Source of the DNA: Bacteroidales bacterium M3
GTDB lineage: Bacteria > Bacteroidota > Bacteroidia > Bacteroidales > Muribaculaceae
Direction of reading: 5' to 3'
DNA: 64,000 bases
Assembly (NCBI GenBank): GCA_001689445.1
Contig: LUJN01000020.1
Location: 1-64,000 of the forward strand
The translations under genes and the position numbers were made by a program. Of the stretch, positions 54,031-62,751 are shown piece by piece (position 1 is the first letter of the stretch; every line of letters starts with the position of its first letter). The notes below the pieces were generated by a model. That model ran no database searches and was not told where the DNA came from. It was given only the letters and a program-made list of their open reading frames with translations.

Positions 54031-54083
54031 CAAAGATACAAAATAAGTCGAGAGCAAAAAAGTAAACTTGTTTGATTTTTTGC
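54031..54083. repeat. Hairpin repeat in the parC/adaptor divergent promoter
   Basis: This is a third copy of the 35701 family: CAAAGATAC left arm (TATCTTTG -7 element on the minus strand, 55 bp before parC ATG 53976), then TCGAGAGCAAAAAA paired with TTTTTTGC around AAAC/GTTT. The right arm's TTTG (54071-54074) also serves as the -33 box of the divergent adaptor gene. Confidence 0.75.
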
Positions 54084-54102
54084 CTGATAATGCATATATT
54101 TG
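54071..54102 (+). promoter_or_regulatory. Promoter of the adaptor/channel operon
   Basis: TTTG 54071-54074, 20-bp spacer, TATATTTG 54095-54102. Transcription should start at about 54108-54109, i.e. at or beside the ATG (54108), predicting a leaderless or nearly leaderless mRNA. Confidence 0.65.
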
Positions 54103-54107
54103 TGCAT

Positions 54108-55214
54108 ATGGGAAAATGTAATTTGATATATGCCGCTATCTTCGTGTCGCTGTCGCTATGTGTGAGCTGTGGCAGCCATGATACCGGAAATAGGTCCGGA
54201 TCGGTGGAGGTGGTGGAATGCGCATCTGTGTCCATGAACTGTGGAGGGGAGTATGACGGGATAGTGAGGCCCCACCGCATGGTTGATATATCCTCGCGTG
54301 CTGAAGGGGTGCTGAAGGCGCGCCTGTTTGACGAGGGTGCAGAGATAGAGAAAGGGCAGCCGCTCTTCCTTATTGACCCCACCGTATATAGGGCACGTGT
54401 CAACGAGGCTTCGGCCAATCTTGAGAAAGCTCGTGCAAACCTCCTCAAAGCGACACGCGACCTTGAACGCATACGGCCTTTGTATGTCGCCAATGCCGCC
54501 TCCCGTCTCGACCTTGATAATGCGACTGCCGTTTATGAGGGCGCCCGTGCCGATGTCACGATAGGGGAGGCACAGCTCGCCCTCGCGCGGGTGGCGTTGG
54601 ACGACACGCGCATATTGGCTCCCATATCGGGCTTTATATCCCAAAGCAACAAGGACGTGGGTGCCTATATTGACCCCGGGAGCGGCCCCCTTGCCAGGAT
54701 GATAAATGCCGACACTGTCAATGTGGAGTTCTCGCTTACGGCCGAGCAATATGCCCGCAGCCGTGCGCGTGGGTTCTGCTTTGACGCACACTGCACCAAT
54801 CCCGCCCATGAGCGAGTCTATCACGTGCTTGTCACCAATGCCGACGGGACCCCCTATCCACATGAGGGTACGGTGGACTTTGCCGCCCATATGGCCGACC
54901 CCGAGAACGGCAGGATTACCGTGCGCGCAATACTGCCCAATCTGCCCCATACTCTCATTCCCGGAGCCAAGACTCGAGTGAGGGTGCTCGGCTCAAACAA
55001 GCACACGTTCCTGACGCTTCCCGCAAAGGCTGTTGTGGTCGACGATACGGGACAATATGTGATGGTGGAGGATGGCGCGGGATTTATGCGGCGTGAGGTC
55101 ATTACGACACCGCTGTCGGTGGACTCGGTGATAGTGGAGAAGGGACTTGCCGCCGGCGAGAAGGTGGCGATAGTGGATAAATGCGTCGTAAATAGCAAAT
55201 TGCTTAGGCCGTGA
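54108..55214 (+). CDS. RND-type periplasmic adaptor lipoprotein
   Basis: 368 aa from ATG 54108, lipobox CVSC (Cys 21). AcrA-like order: lipoyl half (VDISSRAEGVLKARLFDEG), helical hairpin (NEASANLEKARANLLKATRD and later), second lipoyl half (LDDTRILAPISGFI), beta-barrel and a membrane-proximal end (LTLPAKAVVVDDTGQY). Two in-frame ATGs lie upstream, but the promoter overlaps them. The following gene is an outer-membrane channel; no pump gene is near, so the pump must be elsewhere or shared with that at 19413. Confidence 0.88.
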   Translation: MGKCNLIYAAIFVSLSLCVSCGSHDTGNRSGSVEVVECASVSMNCGGEYDGIVRPHRMVDISSRAEGVLKARLFDEGAEIEKGQPLFLIDPTVYRARVNEASANLEKARANLLKATRDLERIRPLYVANAASRLDLDNATAVYEGARADVTIGEAQLALARVALDDTRILAPISGFISQSNKDVGAYIDPGSGPLARMINADTVNVEFSLTAEQYARSRARGFCFDAHCTNPAHERVYHVLVTNADGTPYPHEGTVDFAAHMADPENGRITVRAILPNLPHTLIPGAKTRVRVLGSNKHTFLTLPAKAVVVDDTGQYVMVEDGAGFMRREVITTPLSVDSVIVEKGLAAGEKVAIVDKCVVNSKLLRP

Positions 55215-56617
55215 GGATTATTTTATACATATCAGCTGCCGTGATGCTTATGCTGTCGGTCGCCTGTCATCCGACCGGCGGTCTCACTCCCCCTCATGTG
55301 GCGATGCCCGGGCGGTATTATGCCGGGCAGCCCGATGTCGACAGCTTGTCGATTGGGATGTGGCGATGGTGGGATATCATGTCGGACACGACACTGAGCC
55401 GTCTCGTCAGTCTGACACTCGACAACAACCGGGACCTCCTGCGTGCCGCCGCGCGTATTGATGAGGTGCGGCAGCTCTATGGCATAGCCAAGGCCGACTT
55501 CTATCCCGTCGTCTCGGCACGGATAGAGGGGGACAGGGAGGTGAAGTGGTACCATTATCCCGACGGGTCCGACAGCTATTCTCCCGATCCGCAGGTGGGA
55601 ATAAAGCTGTCGGTCGGATGGGAACTTAACCTGTTCGGCAAGTTGCAGTATGCCAGGAAGCAGGCGGCTGCCGACTATGAGGCTACGGTCGAGGATATGT
55701 ATGCGATGCGTATGAGCCTTGTGGCACAGGTGGCGTCGACTTATTTCAGGCTTATCGCCATAGACCGCCAGACGGCGATTGTGGAAAACACCATAGAAAC
55801 GCGCCGCATCTCGATGGGGAAGGCTTTGTTGAGGTATGAGTCTGGCCTCACGAGCCGTATGGTCTATGACCAGGCACGTACCGAATACCTGTCGGCCAAG
55901 TCACTGCTTCCCGGCCTGCGTCGGCAGGATATGATGCTGAGGGATGCCCTTGCGGTCCTTACGGGTGCCTATCCGGGTGAGATGGATATATTCGGACGCC
56001 TCTATCTTGATGATGTGATGCCGCCGGAGCTGCCTGTCGGTGTCCCATCCGGGCTATTGCGCCGCCGTCCCGACCTAAGGGCGTCGGCCGCGCGTCTCAA
56101 GGGGGCTGAGGCGGCGGTAGGCGTGGCGTTTGCCGACCGTTTTCCATCGTTGTTCCTCAATTTCACCGCCGGGCTATGGAATGTCGACTTTGCCGGGCTG
56201 TTCAAGTCGCCGTATTATTATCCGTTGGGCGGCATCAAGGGCGATATCCTCGACTTCGGGCGCAAGCAGCGGCAGTACAAGGCGTCGATTGCGCGGTATG
56301 AGCAGGCGCGCATAGGCTATGAACAGGATATTGTGAACGCCTTCAAGGAGGTGAGGGAGGCGGTGCAGGATTATGGGGAATACTGCGACGAGGGGCGGCA
56401 GAAGAAGGAGCTTGTCGAGGCTGCCCGCGAGTATCTGCGCATTGCCATGCTGCAGTATCACGCCGGGATGACGAGCTATCTTGATGTGCTCGATGCACAG
56501 CGGCGGCTGTTTGACGCCCAGATTGATTTCACGGAGGCCCTGCGCGACCAGTATCTTGCCTTTGTGCAGCTCTACAAGGCTCTTGGAGGCGGATGGGAGA
56601 TGCCGCCGGAAAGCTGA
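55211..56617 (+). CDS. OprM/CusC-type outer-membrane efflux lipoprotein
   Basis: 468 aa. GTG start at 55211 overlapping the adaptor stop; signal with lipobox SVAC (Cys 19). TolC-family helices in two halves: LDNNRDLLRAAARIDEVRQ, FYPVVSARIEG, GWELNLFGKLQYARKQAAADYEA, the first half's helix region, then LLRRRPDLRASAARLKGAEAAVGVAFADRFPSLFLNF and YHAGMTSYLDVLDAQRRLFDA, the NodT-subfamily marks. It is co-translated with the adaptor. Confidence 0.92.
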   Translation: MRIILYISAAVMLMLSVACHPTGGLTPPHVAMPGRYYAGQPDVDSLSIGMWRWWDIMSDTTLSRLVSLTLDNNRDLLRAAARIDEVRQLYGIAKADFYPVVSARIEGDREVKWYHYPDGSDSYSPDPQVGIKLSVGWELNLFGKLQYARKQAAADYEATVEDMYAMRMSLVAQVASTYFRLIAIDRQTAIVENTIETRRISMGKALLRYESGLTSRMVYDQARTEYLSAKSLLPGLRRQDMMLRDALAVLTGAYPGEMDIFGRLYLDDVMPPELPVGVPSGLLRRRPDLRASAARLKGAEAAVGVAFADRFPSLFLNFTAGLWNVDFAGLFKSPYYYPLGGIKGDILDFGRKQRQYKASIARYEQARIGYEQDIVNAFKEVREAVQDYGEYCDEGRQKKELVEAAREYLRIAMLQYHAGMTSYLDVLDAQRRLFDAQIDFTEALRDQYLAFVQLYKALGGGWEMPPES

Positions 56618-56690
56618 GAGAGGAGGGGGTACAATGGGGGGACAATGCCGATTTTCGGTTTGACATGTAGTGCAAGTGTAGGGAAAAGAT

Positions 56691-56698
56691 TACCTTTG
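56691..56698 (+). promoter_or_regulatory. -7 element of the first BspA-like gene
   Basis: TACCTTTG, 54 bp before ATG 56753. No clear -33 box at the right distance. Confidence 0.5.
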
Positions 56699-56752
56699 CA
56701 AATCCTGTAATTAATTAAAGTCTGTTTTCTTACACTTGTTTTTATTAAGCTT

Positions 56753-58099
56753 ATGAAAATATCTACACTTATGTGCCGTTGCACGATAGCGGCTACTATG
56801 ATACTGTGTGCTTTCGGGATGTCGGCAAAGGATGTGACCCTGACGGGCGCGACAACCAACGGTGCCAATGCGGACATTAAAGTCACTTACGCCCTGAACT
56901 CGACAGAAAAGATTGCACGAGTAAAGAAAGTCACTGACAAAAATGGTATTGACGGCAAGAAATCATGTGTCATCCCGTCGTCGATAACCGTCGAGGGGGT
57001 GAAGTACAAGGTCACTAAAATCGGGGAGAAAGCATTTGCATGGTGCACCGATAATCCCGACGGTACGACGGAGGTGCACATCCGTCATGGTTTCAGGACT
57101 GTAGTGCTTCCCAACACGATTATCGAGATAGGCAAAGAGGCGTTTCTCGGCTGCGAGTACCTCTCCACATGTGACATCCCGGCTAAGGTTCAGACGATAG
57201 GCGACAAGGCGTTTAACGGCTCCGGCCTGAAGTCGGTCAGGATTCCCGGCTCCTGTAGGTCTATAGGTAAGAGCGCGTTTGGAGGTAATGTGTCTTCTCT
57301 TGTCATCGAGGACTCGTCAACGCCGCTCGTCATCGGGGATGCCGCGTTCCGTCATTCCGACATCACAAGCCTTGTACTTCCGGCACGTGTCACCTCGATG
57401 GGCGAGAATGTGTTCTATTGGTGCATCTACCTTAAGGCTGTAGTAATCAATGCGAATATGGCAACTCTGCCTAAGGGTACATTCGAGGGCAGCCAGTTGA
57501 CTTCGGTGCAGATTAACGGAAATGTGCAGGAGATAGGCGACAGGGCGTTCTATGAGAACAATGTGCTCGCTTCCGTCTCTTTTCCGCCCACGCTGCGCTC
57601 CATAGGAGAGAGTGCCTTTGAAGGCAGTTTTTGGAACGGCACGACTTTCAACGGTGTCCTTGCTCTTCCGGCAGGACTTAAGACCATCGGCGCGTCGGCT
57701 TTCAAGGACTGTGGCATCACAGGCATCGATATACCCTCCACTGTGACGGCAATAGGGGCGGGAGCGTTTGTCGGCTCCAAGTTGAGAGTCGTGCGTTGTG
57801 CTGCGGTTATCCCGCCCGATACGGCTTCCTGGGGATTGTTTGACCTCGACACTTACCTTAATGCCGACCTCTCTATACCCGTAGGCTCATGGGAGAAATA
57901 CAAGACGGCGATAGGATGGTCGTCGTTTGACTACTCAAAGTACAGCTCGGGAATCGGGGCGGTCGAGGCCGGCTCTGACGACGATCTCCCGGCCGAATAT
58001 TATACGATACAAGGTGTCAGGGTCGACCGTGACGGAATGCCTGCCGGCATATATATAGAGCGGCGCGGTTCGGTGACACGTAAGGTGTCAATCCGCTGA
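56753..58099 (+). CDS. BspA-like leucine-rich-repeat secreted protein 1
   Basis: 448 aa. Signal peptide (MKISTLMCRCTIAATMILCA, cleaving near SAKD). About nine LRR_5/treponema-type repeats of 22-24 residues with the core xxIGxxAFxxCxxLxxVxIPxxV (for example VVLPNTIIEIGKEAFLGC, IPSTVTAIGAGAF). The C-terminus (YYTIQGVRVDR to GIYIERRGSVTRKVSIR) has the form of a short sorting tail. Surface adhesin or glycan-binding scaffold by family; it is a tandem paralogue of the next gene. Confidence 0.9.
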   Translation: MKISTLMCRCTIAATMILCAFGMSAKDVTLTGATTNGANADIKVTYALNSTEKIARVKKVTDKNGIDGKKSCVIPSSITVEGVKYKVTKIGEKAFAWCTDNPDGTTEVHIRHGFRTVVLPNTIIEIGKEAFLGCEYLSTCDIPAKVQTIGDKAFNGSGLKSVRIPGSCRSIGKSAFGGNVSSLVIEDSSTPLVIGDAAFRHSDITSLVLPARVTSMGENVFYWCIYLKAVVINANMATLPKGTFEGSQLTSVQINGNVQEIGDRAFYENNVLASVSFPPTLRSIGESAFEGSFWNGTTFNGVLALPAGLKTIGASAFKDCGITGIDIPSTVTAIGAGAFVGSKLRVVRCAAVIPPDTASWGLFDLDTYLNADLSIPVGSWEKYKTAIGWSSFDYSKYSSGIGAVEAGSDDDLPAEYYTIQGVRVDRDGMPAGIYIERRGSVTRKVSIR

Positions 58100-58139
58100 C
58101 GCTTTCCCCACTGTAATTAAAATTTTTACACTTGTTATT

Positions 58140-59513
58140 ATGAAACTATCTACACTTATGTGCCGTTGTACGATAGCGGCTGCTATGATACTGTGTGCTT
58201 TCGGGATGTCGGCAAAGGACGTGACCCTCAACGGGTTCACATATACCGCCGAGGGAGAGAAGGAAAATAAGAAGATTCAGGTCACTTACGCCCTGAATGG
58301 CACCGACAAGATAGCGCGGGTGAAAAAAGTCGTGGACAACAATTTCCCCCAGAAAAAATCATGCTGGATACCACGGTCGATAAAGGTTGACGGGGTGACA
58401 TACAAGGTGACCAAGATTGGGGCCAAGGCGTTTGCCCAAGCCGACCGCAATGGTATTATGAATGACGCCAACGGCAAGCCGCTCTATGAGGACCTGTCGT
58501 TTACAAGGGTGAAGTTGCCCGCCACTATTGTGGAGATTGGCGACGAGGCTTTTTGCCACCTTTCGACGCTTAAGGAGTTTGAACTCCCGTCAAAGGTCGA
58601 GAAGATAGGCAAATATGCTTTTTACGTCTCCGGCGTCAAGAATCTGACTGTCCCGGCTACATGCACCACCATCGGTGAGTGTGCCTTTGGTGCCTGCGGC
58701 ATGGAGACGCTTGTGTTTGCAGAGGGCACCAAGCCGCTGACGCTGGGACGTGCTGCGTTCATTCACAACCGCCTTACGGCGGTGACTACCCCTAATCGTC
58801 TTGCAAAGTGGGAGGCGTCCGTGTTTTGGTCCAATCCCCTGCTCACAGACGCGACGGTCAACGGCTCGGTCACGAGCATATCCGAGTCGGCATTCAGCGA
58901 CTGCGGCCGCCTGGCGAGGGTTACGGTCAATGCCCCCGTCGTGTCGATTGGCAATCAGGCATTCTTCAACTGCTACGGGTTGTCAAGCCTCAAGATCAAC
59001 GGCAACACGCTCCGCTCCATCGGCGAGTCGGTGTTCCAGAAGTGTGCGTTCACCTCGCTCGGCCCCGACCAGCTTCCCTACGGTCTCACTACCATCGGGA
59101 AGTCGGCGTTTCACTCATGTGAGCGTCTTGCCTCTGTCGAGTTTCCCGTGACGTTGACAAAGATTGTCAACAATGCGTTCATGGGCTGCAAGGCAATCAC
59201 CCGCGTAAAATGCCTCACGCCCATAGTGCTGGACGCGGAGAATCCCACTTTTGACAGGTCCATTTTTGACCGGTGTGACATCGACGTGCTGCCGCATCTT
59301 GCCCCGAAGTTCAGGGTCGCCACGGAATGGGAGTGGTTCAACTGGGGCAAGTATGCCGAGGCGGCGATTGATGGTGTCGGTACCGATGCTGATTCGGCCG
59401 ATGATGCCGAATACTACGATCTCAACGGCGTCCGCATGGATGCCGCCCCAGTTGCCCCCGGCCTTTACATTGAGCGTCGCGGCACGACGGCCCGCAAGGT
59501 TATAATACGCTGA
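58140..59513 (+). CDS. BspA-like leucine-rich-repeat secreted protein 2
   Basis: 457 aa paralogue of the preceding protein. The first 30 residues differ by only a couple of positions (MKLSTLMCRCTIAAAMILCA), then the sequences drift apart; the LRR_5 repeats carry words such as VEIGDEAFCHLSTLKEFELP and IGECAFGACGMETLVF. The tail EYYDLNGVRMDA to GLYIERRGTTARKVIIR repeats the sorting-like end. The 40-bp gap and shared leader point to a recent duplication with conserved export ends and divergent binding faces. Confidence 0.9.
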   Translation: MKLSTLMCRCTIAAAMILCAFGMSAKDVTLNGFTYTAEGEKENKKIQVTYALNGTDKIARVKKVVDNNFPQKKSCWIPRSIKVDGVTYKVTKIGAKAFAQADRNGIMNDANGKPLYEDLSFTRVKLPATIVEIGDEAFCHLSTLKEFELPSKVEKIGKYAFYVSGVKNLTVPATCTTIGECAFGACGMETLVFAEGTKPLTLGRAAFIHNRLTAVTTPNRLAKWEASVFWSNPLLTDATVNGSVTSISESAFSDCGRLARVTVNAPVVSIGNQAFFNCYGLSSLKINGNTLRSIGESVFQKCAFTSLGPDQLPYGLTTIGKSAFHSCERLASVEFPVTLTKIVNNAFMGCKAITRVKCLTPIVLDAENPTFDRSIFDRCDIDVLPHLAPKFRVATEWEWFNWGKYAEAAIDGVGTDADSADDAEYYDLNGVRMDAAPVAPGLYIERRGTTARKVIIR

Positions 59514-59561
59514 TTGTGCCCTTTAATTGCCTTCCCCGATGGTTTATTCGGGAAAAATGTG

Positions 59562-59569
59562 TAATTTTG
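59562..59569 (+). promoter_or_regulatory. -7 element of glyS
   Basis: TAATTTTG, 74 bp before ATG 59643. The leader has a GC-rich stretch with CCGCAGCCTGCGG (59587-59599) that could fold. Confidence 0.6.
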
Positions 59570-59642
59570 CACAATGTGGCGGCACACCGCAGCCTGCGGC
59601 GCAACCCGCTGACATGCAGAAATTAAACATTCATAAAAGATT

Positions 59643-61187
59643 ATGGCACAACAAGAAGATGTATTTAAGAAAATCGTTTCACACGCCAAGGAATACGGTT
59701 TTGTCTTTCAATCAAGTGAAATCTACGACGGGCTCGGCGCAGTCTACGACTACGGTCAGAACGGCGTCGAGCTTAAAAACAACATAAAACGTTACTGGTG
59801 GGAAGCCATGACGCTGCTCCACGAGAATATCGTGGGCATCGACTCGGCGATTTTCATGCACCCGACCATATGGAAGGCATCGGGACATGTTGACGCGTTC
59901 AACGACCCGTTGATTGACAACCGCGACTCCAAGAAGCGTTATCGCGCCGATGTCCTCATTGAGGAGGAGCTTGCCAAGATGGACGACAAGGTGGAAAAAG
60001 AGGTTGCCAAGGCCGCAAAGCGTTTTGGCGAGTCATTTGATGAGGCGCTTTTCCGTCAGACCAATCCCCGCGTGCAGGAAATCATCGCCAAGCGCGACGC
60101 CCTACACGAGCGTTTTGCCAAGGCCCTCAACGACAACGACCTTGAGGAGCTGCGTCAGATAATCATCGACCAGGAGATTGTCGATCCCATATCGGGTACT
60201 AAAAACTGGACTGAGGTTCGTCAGTTCAACCTCATGTTCAAGACCGAGATGGGCTCCACCGCCGACGGCGCGATGACCGTCTACCTGCGTCCCGAGACCG
60301 CTCAGGGTATATTTGTAAACTATCTTAACGTTCAGAAGACGGGCCGTATGCGCATCCCGTTTGGCATCGCCCAGATAGGAAAGGCGTTCCGCAACGAGAT
60401 TGTCGCCCGCCAGTTCATCTTCCGTATGCGTGAGTTCGAGCAGATGGAGATGCAGTTCTTTGTGCGTCCCGGCGAGGAGCTGAAATGGTTTTCAGAGTGG
60501 AAGCAGACGCGCTTGCGCTGGCACAAGGCTCTCGGCCTTGGCGACCACAAGTACCGTTTCCACGACCATGACAAGCTCGCCCACTATGCTAACGCCGCCA
60601 CCGACATCGAGTTTGAGATGCCGTTTGGCTTCAAGGAGGTCGAGGGCATCCACTCACGCACCAACTTTGACCTGTCGCAGCACGAGAAATTCTCGGGCAA
60701 GAAAATACAGTATTACGACCCCGAGCTTGGCGAGAGCTACACCCCCTACGTCATCGAAACTTCGATAGGTGTCGACCGCATGTTCCTCTCGGTGCTCTGC
60801 TCAAGCTACGAGGAGCAGCCCCTTGAGGGAGGCGAGACCCGCGTTGTGCTCCATCTCCCTGCCGCGCTTGCTCCGGTCAAGTGCGCCGTGATGCCGCTCG
60901 TGCGCAAGGACGGCCTGCCCGAGAAGGCACGCGAGATTGTCAACGACCTGCGGTTTGACTTCACTACCCACTACGAGGAGAAGGACTCAATCGGCAAGCG
61001 TTACCGCCGTCAGGATGCCATCGGCACCCCCTACTGCGTGACCGTCGACCATCAGACGCTTGAGGACAACACCGTGACCCTGCGCGAGCGCGACTCTATG
61101 GAGCAGACCCGCGTGGCCATCGCCGACCTCCATAAGATTATCCACGGCAAGGTTAGCCTCAACGCTTTGTTGCGCAAACTTGCCTGA
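59643..61187 (+). CDS. glyS: Glycyl-tRNA synthetase (alpha2 type)
   Basis: 514 aa class II synthetase of the dimeric kind, also called GlyQS. Motif 1 region near FIMHPTIWKASGHVD, motif 2 FRNEIVARQFIFRMREFEQMEMQFF-type segment, motif 3 ETSIGVDRMFLSVL, and an anticodon-binding C-terminal domain (VKCAVMPLVRKDGLPEKA to end). It charges tRNA-Gly. Only the synthetase's catalytic/anticodon parts are seen, no fusion. Confidence 0.95.
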   Translation: MAQQEDVFKKIVSHAKEYGFVFQSSEIYDGLGAVYDYGQNGVELKNNIKRYWWEAMTLLHENIVGIDSAIFMHPTIWKASGHVDAFNDPLIDNRDSKKRYRADVLIEEELAKMDDKVEKEVAKAAKRFGESFDEALFRQTNPRVQEIIAKRDALHERFAKALNDNDLEELRQIIIDQEIVDPISGTKNWTEVRQFNLMFKTEMGSTADGAMTVYLRPETAQGIFVNYLNVQKTGRMRIPFGIAQIGKAFRNEIVARQFIFRMREFEQMEMQFFVRPGEELKWFSEWKQTRLRWHKALGLGDHKYRFHDHDKLAHYANAATDIEFEMPFGFKEVEGIHSRTNFDLSQHEKFSGKKIQYYDPELGESYTPYVIETSIGVDRMFLSVLCSSYEEQPLEGGETRVVLHLPAALAPVKCAVMPLVRKDGLPEKAREIVNDLRFDFTTHYEEKDSIGKRYRRQDAIGTPYCVTVDHQTLEDNTVTLRERDSMEQTRVAIADLHKIIHGKVSLNALLRKLA

Positions 61188-61219
61188 TGTTATAACTCAT
61201 AATGTTTAGAAATTTGATT

Positions 61220-61804
61220 ATGAAGAAAAATATTTTGACACTCCTGTTGGCTGTCCTTGCCATGATGAGCCTCAACTCCTGCGACTACAACACGATAGTC
61301 GACAAGGAGCAGGTGGTTGAACAGTCGTGGGCCGAGGTTCAGAACCAATACCAGCGTCGTGCCGACCTTATCCCCAATCTCGTTAACACCGTGAAGGGAT
61401 ATGCCACTCACGAAAGCTCCACTCTTGAAAAGGTGACACAGGCTCGCGCCGCCGCCACCTCCATCAATATCAGTGCGTCGGAGCTGAACGAGGAGACCCT
61501 CGCCAAGTTCCAGCAGGCACAGGGCGAGCTGTCGCAGGCGTTGAAGTCGCTGCTTGCCGTCACCGAGGCCTATCCTGACCTGAAGGCCAACGAGAATTTC
61601 CGCGACCTGCAGGTGCAGCTCGAAGGCACCGAAAACCGTGTCACCGTGGCGCGCGGACGCTACACCGAGGCGGTGAAGGATTACAATGCCAAGATAAAGA
61701 AGTTTCCGACGGTCATCTATGCCGGATGGTTCGGGTTTGAGAAAAAGCCGCAGTTCCAGGCTGAGGCCGGTGCCGAGCGTGCTCCCGAGGTTAACTTTGA
61801 TTGA
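61220..61804 (+). CDS. lemA: LemA-family lipoprotein
   Basis: 194 aa from ATG 61220. Lipobox LNSC (Cys 21). The LemA core is clear: EQVVEQSWAEVQNQYQRRADL, then IPNLVNTVKGYATHES and TLEKVTQARAAA, and the later ENRVTVARGRYTEAVKDYN and FGFEKKPQF. It is an all-helical coiled structure at the envelope, often linked to a TPM-domain (YgcG-like) protein, which is not found here; an FKBP lipoprotein follows 6 bp later. An ATG at 61202 is in frame but spoils the signal peptide. Confidence 0.93.
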   Translation: MKKNILTLLLAVLAMMSLNSCDYNTIVDKEQVVEQSWAEVQNQYQRRADLIPNLVNTVKGYATHESSTLEKVTQARAAATSINISASELNEETLAKFQQAQGELSQALKSLLAVTEAYPDLKANENFRDLQVQLEGTENRVTVARGRYTEAVKDYNAKIKKFPTVIYAGWFGFEKKPQFQAEAGAERAPEVNFD

Positions 61805-61810
61805 TAGCCG

Positions 61811-62407
61811 ATGAATAAGTTACCCGTTTACCTGTTTCTCGCGCTCCTTGTCGGGGTGGCCATAGGCTGTAGCTCCGACAATAAGGAGACCGAGTCAGAC
61901 ATATGGAGCAAGTATGAGGACTGGCGCAAGGCCAACGACGAGTGGCTTGCCAAAGAGAGCCAACGCACCAATCCCGACGGCACGCCCTACTATCAGCGGC
62001 TGTCGGCATCATGGGACCCTAATGCCTATGTGCTGATCCGCTACTGCAACGACACGACACTGACTCGGGGAAATCTTCGTCCCTTCTCGACAAGCTGGGT
62101 CGATGTCAAGTATCGCGGACGGTTATATAACGATGCGGTCTTTGACTCGTCGTATACCCAGACACAGCATGGCGACAGCATTGCCCGCTTCCAGTTGACA
62201 AGCGCTGTCACCGGTTGGATGATGGGATTAACCGACATGCACGTGGGCGACTCCGTGGAGCTTGTGATCCCGTATGAACAGGGATTCTATGCCCAGAACA
62301 ACAATGGCCCGATACCTCCCTATTCGGTGCTGCGTTTCAATGCACGGCTCGTCGATATCCCTTATTGGGAGATACAAAATCCCGATGCCAATACCAACAA
62401 GAAGTAG
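61811..62407 (+). CDS. FKBP-type peptidyl-prolyl isomerase lipoprotein
   Basis: 198 aa. Lipobox AIGC (Cys 20). A charged linker, then an FKBP domain (about 85-185): WVDVKYRGRLYNDAVFDSSY, VTGWMMGLTDMHVGDSVELVIPYEQGFYAQNN and IPPYSVLRFNARLVDI. It catalyses cis/trans proline isomerisation or chaperones outer-membrane and secreted proteins. The common GxxPxxSxL motif is close to IPPYSVL. It is probably co-transcribed with lemA. Confidence 0.93.
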   Translation: MNKLPVYLFLALLVGVAIGCSSDNKETESDIWSKYEDWRKANDEWLAKESQRTNPDGTPYYQRLSASWDPNAYVLIRYCNDTTLTRGNLRPFSTSWVDVKYRGRLYNDAVFDSSYTQTQHGDSIARFQLTSAVTGWMMGLTDMHVGDSVELVIPYEQGFYAQNNNGPIPPYSVLRFNARLVDIPYWEIQNPDANTNKK

Positions 62408-62450
62408 GGGCACGGACTGAAATGTCCCAACTTTGAACGTTATAAAATTT

Positions 62451-62483
62451 GGAGGCCGCTACCCGTCACGGGCAGCGGCCTCC
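62451..62483 (+). terminator. Terminator after the FKBP gene
   Basis: GGAGGCCGCT-a-CCCG pairs with CGGG-c-AGCGGCCTCC around TCA; weak T-rich text follows (ATTCTTAC). The AT-rich stretch from 62490 to 62660 has no visible gene. Confidence 0.75.
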
Positions 62484-62662
62484 ATTCTTACACTTAAATT
62501 TAATCCTTACCTTTCAAAAATATATTCATCTTTTCAGATATTATTGTAACTATCAATAGCTGTAATTTGTGTCATCAAAGGTAATTATTTTTCGGTTGTA
62601 TCGTGGCATCATATATCATTTGTCGTGGTCTACAAATCGTCTACCTTGGCGGGAATCTGCAT

Positions 62663-62679
62663 TTGCAACCGGGTTGCAA
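62663..62679. promoter_or_regulatory. 17-bp palindromic operator in front of the CDF gene
   Basis: TTGCAACCGGGTTGCAA is a perfect dyad (8+1+8), ending 11 bp before the -7 element TATCTTTG, so it covers the -33 region. A regulator bound here would block transcription. Given the gene product (a metal exporter) a Fur/Zur- or ArsR-type metal sensor is the likely ligand, by inference. Confidence 0.65.
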
Positions 62680-62690
62680 TCTAATGTCGT

Positions 62691-62698
62691 TATCTTTG
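62691..62698 (+). promoter_or_regulatory. -7 element of the CDF gene
   Basis: TATCTTTG, 53 bp before ATG 62752, next to the palindromic operator. Confidence 0.65.
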
Positions 62699-62751
62699 CG
62701 GCATAAAACAATACCAATCACCCAATGTTAAAAAGGTAAGGACGAAAAGAT

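Noticed and set aside
56753..59513. T9SS substrates with full type-A sorting domains
   Set aside because: The C-terminal tails of the BspA-like proteins and the amylase resemble such domains but are short and lack a confident match, and no secretion-system genes are seen here, so only a sorting-like tail is claimed.
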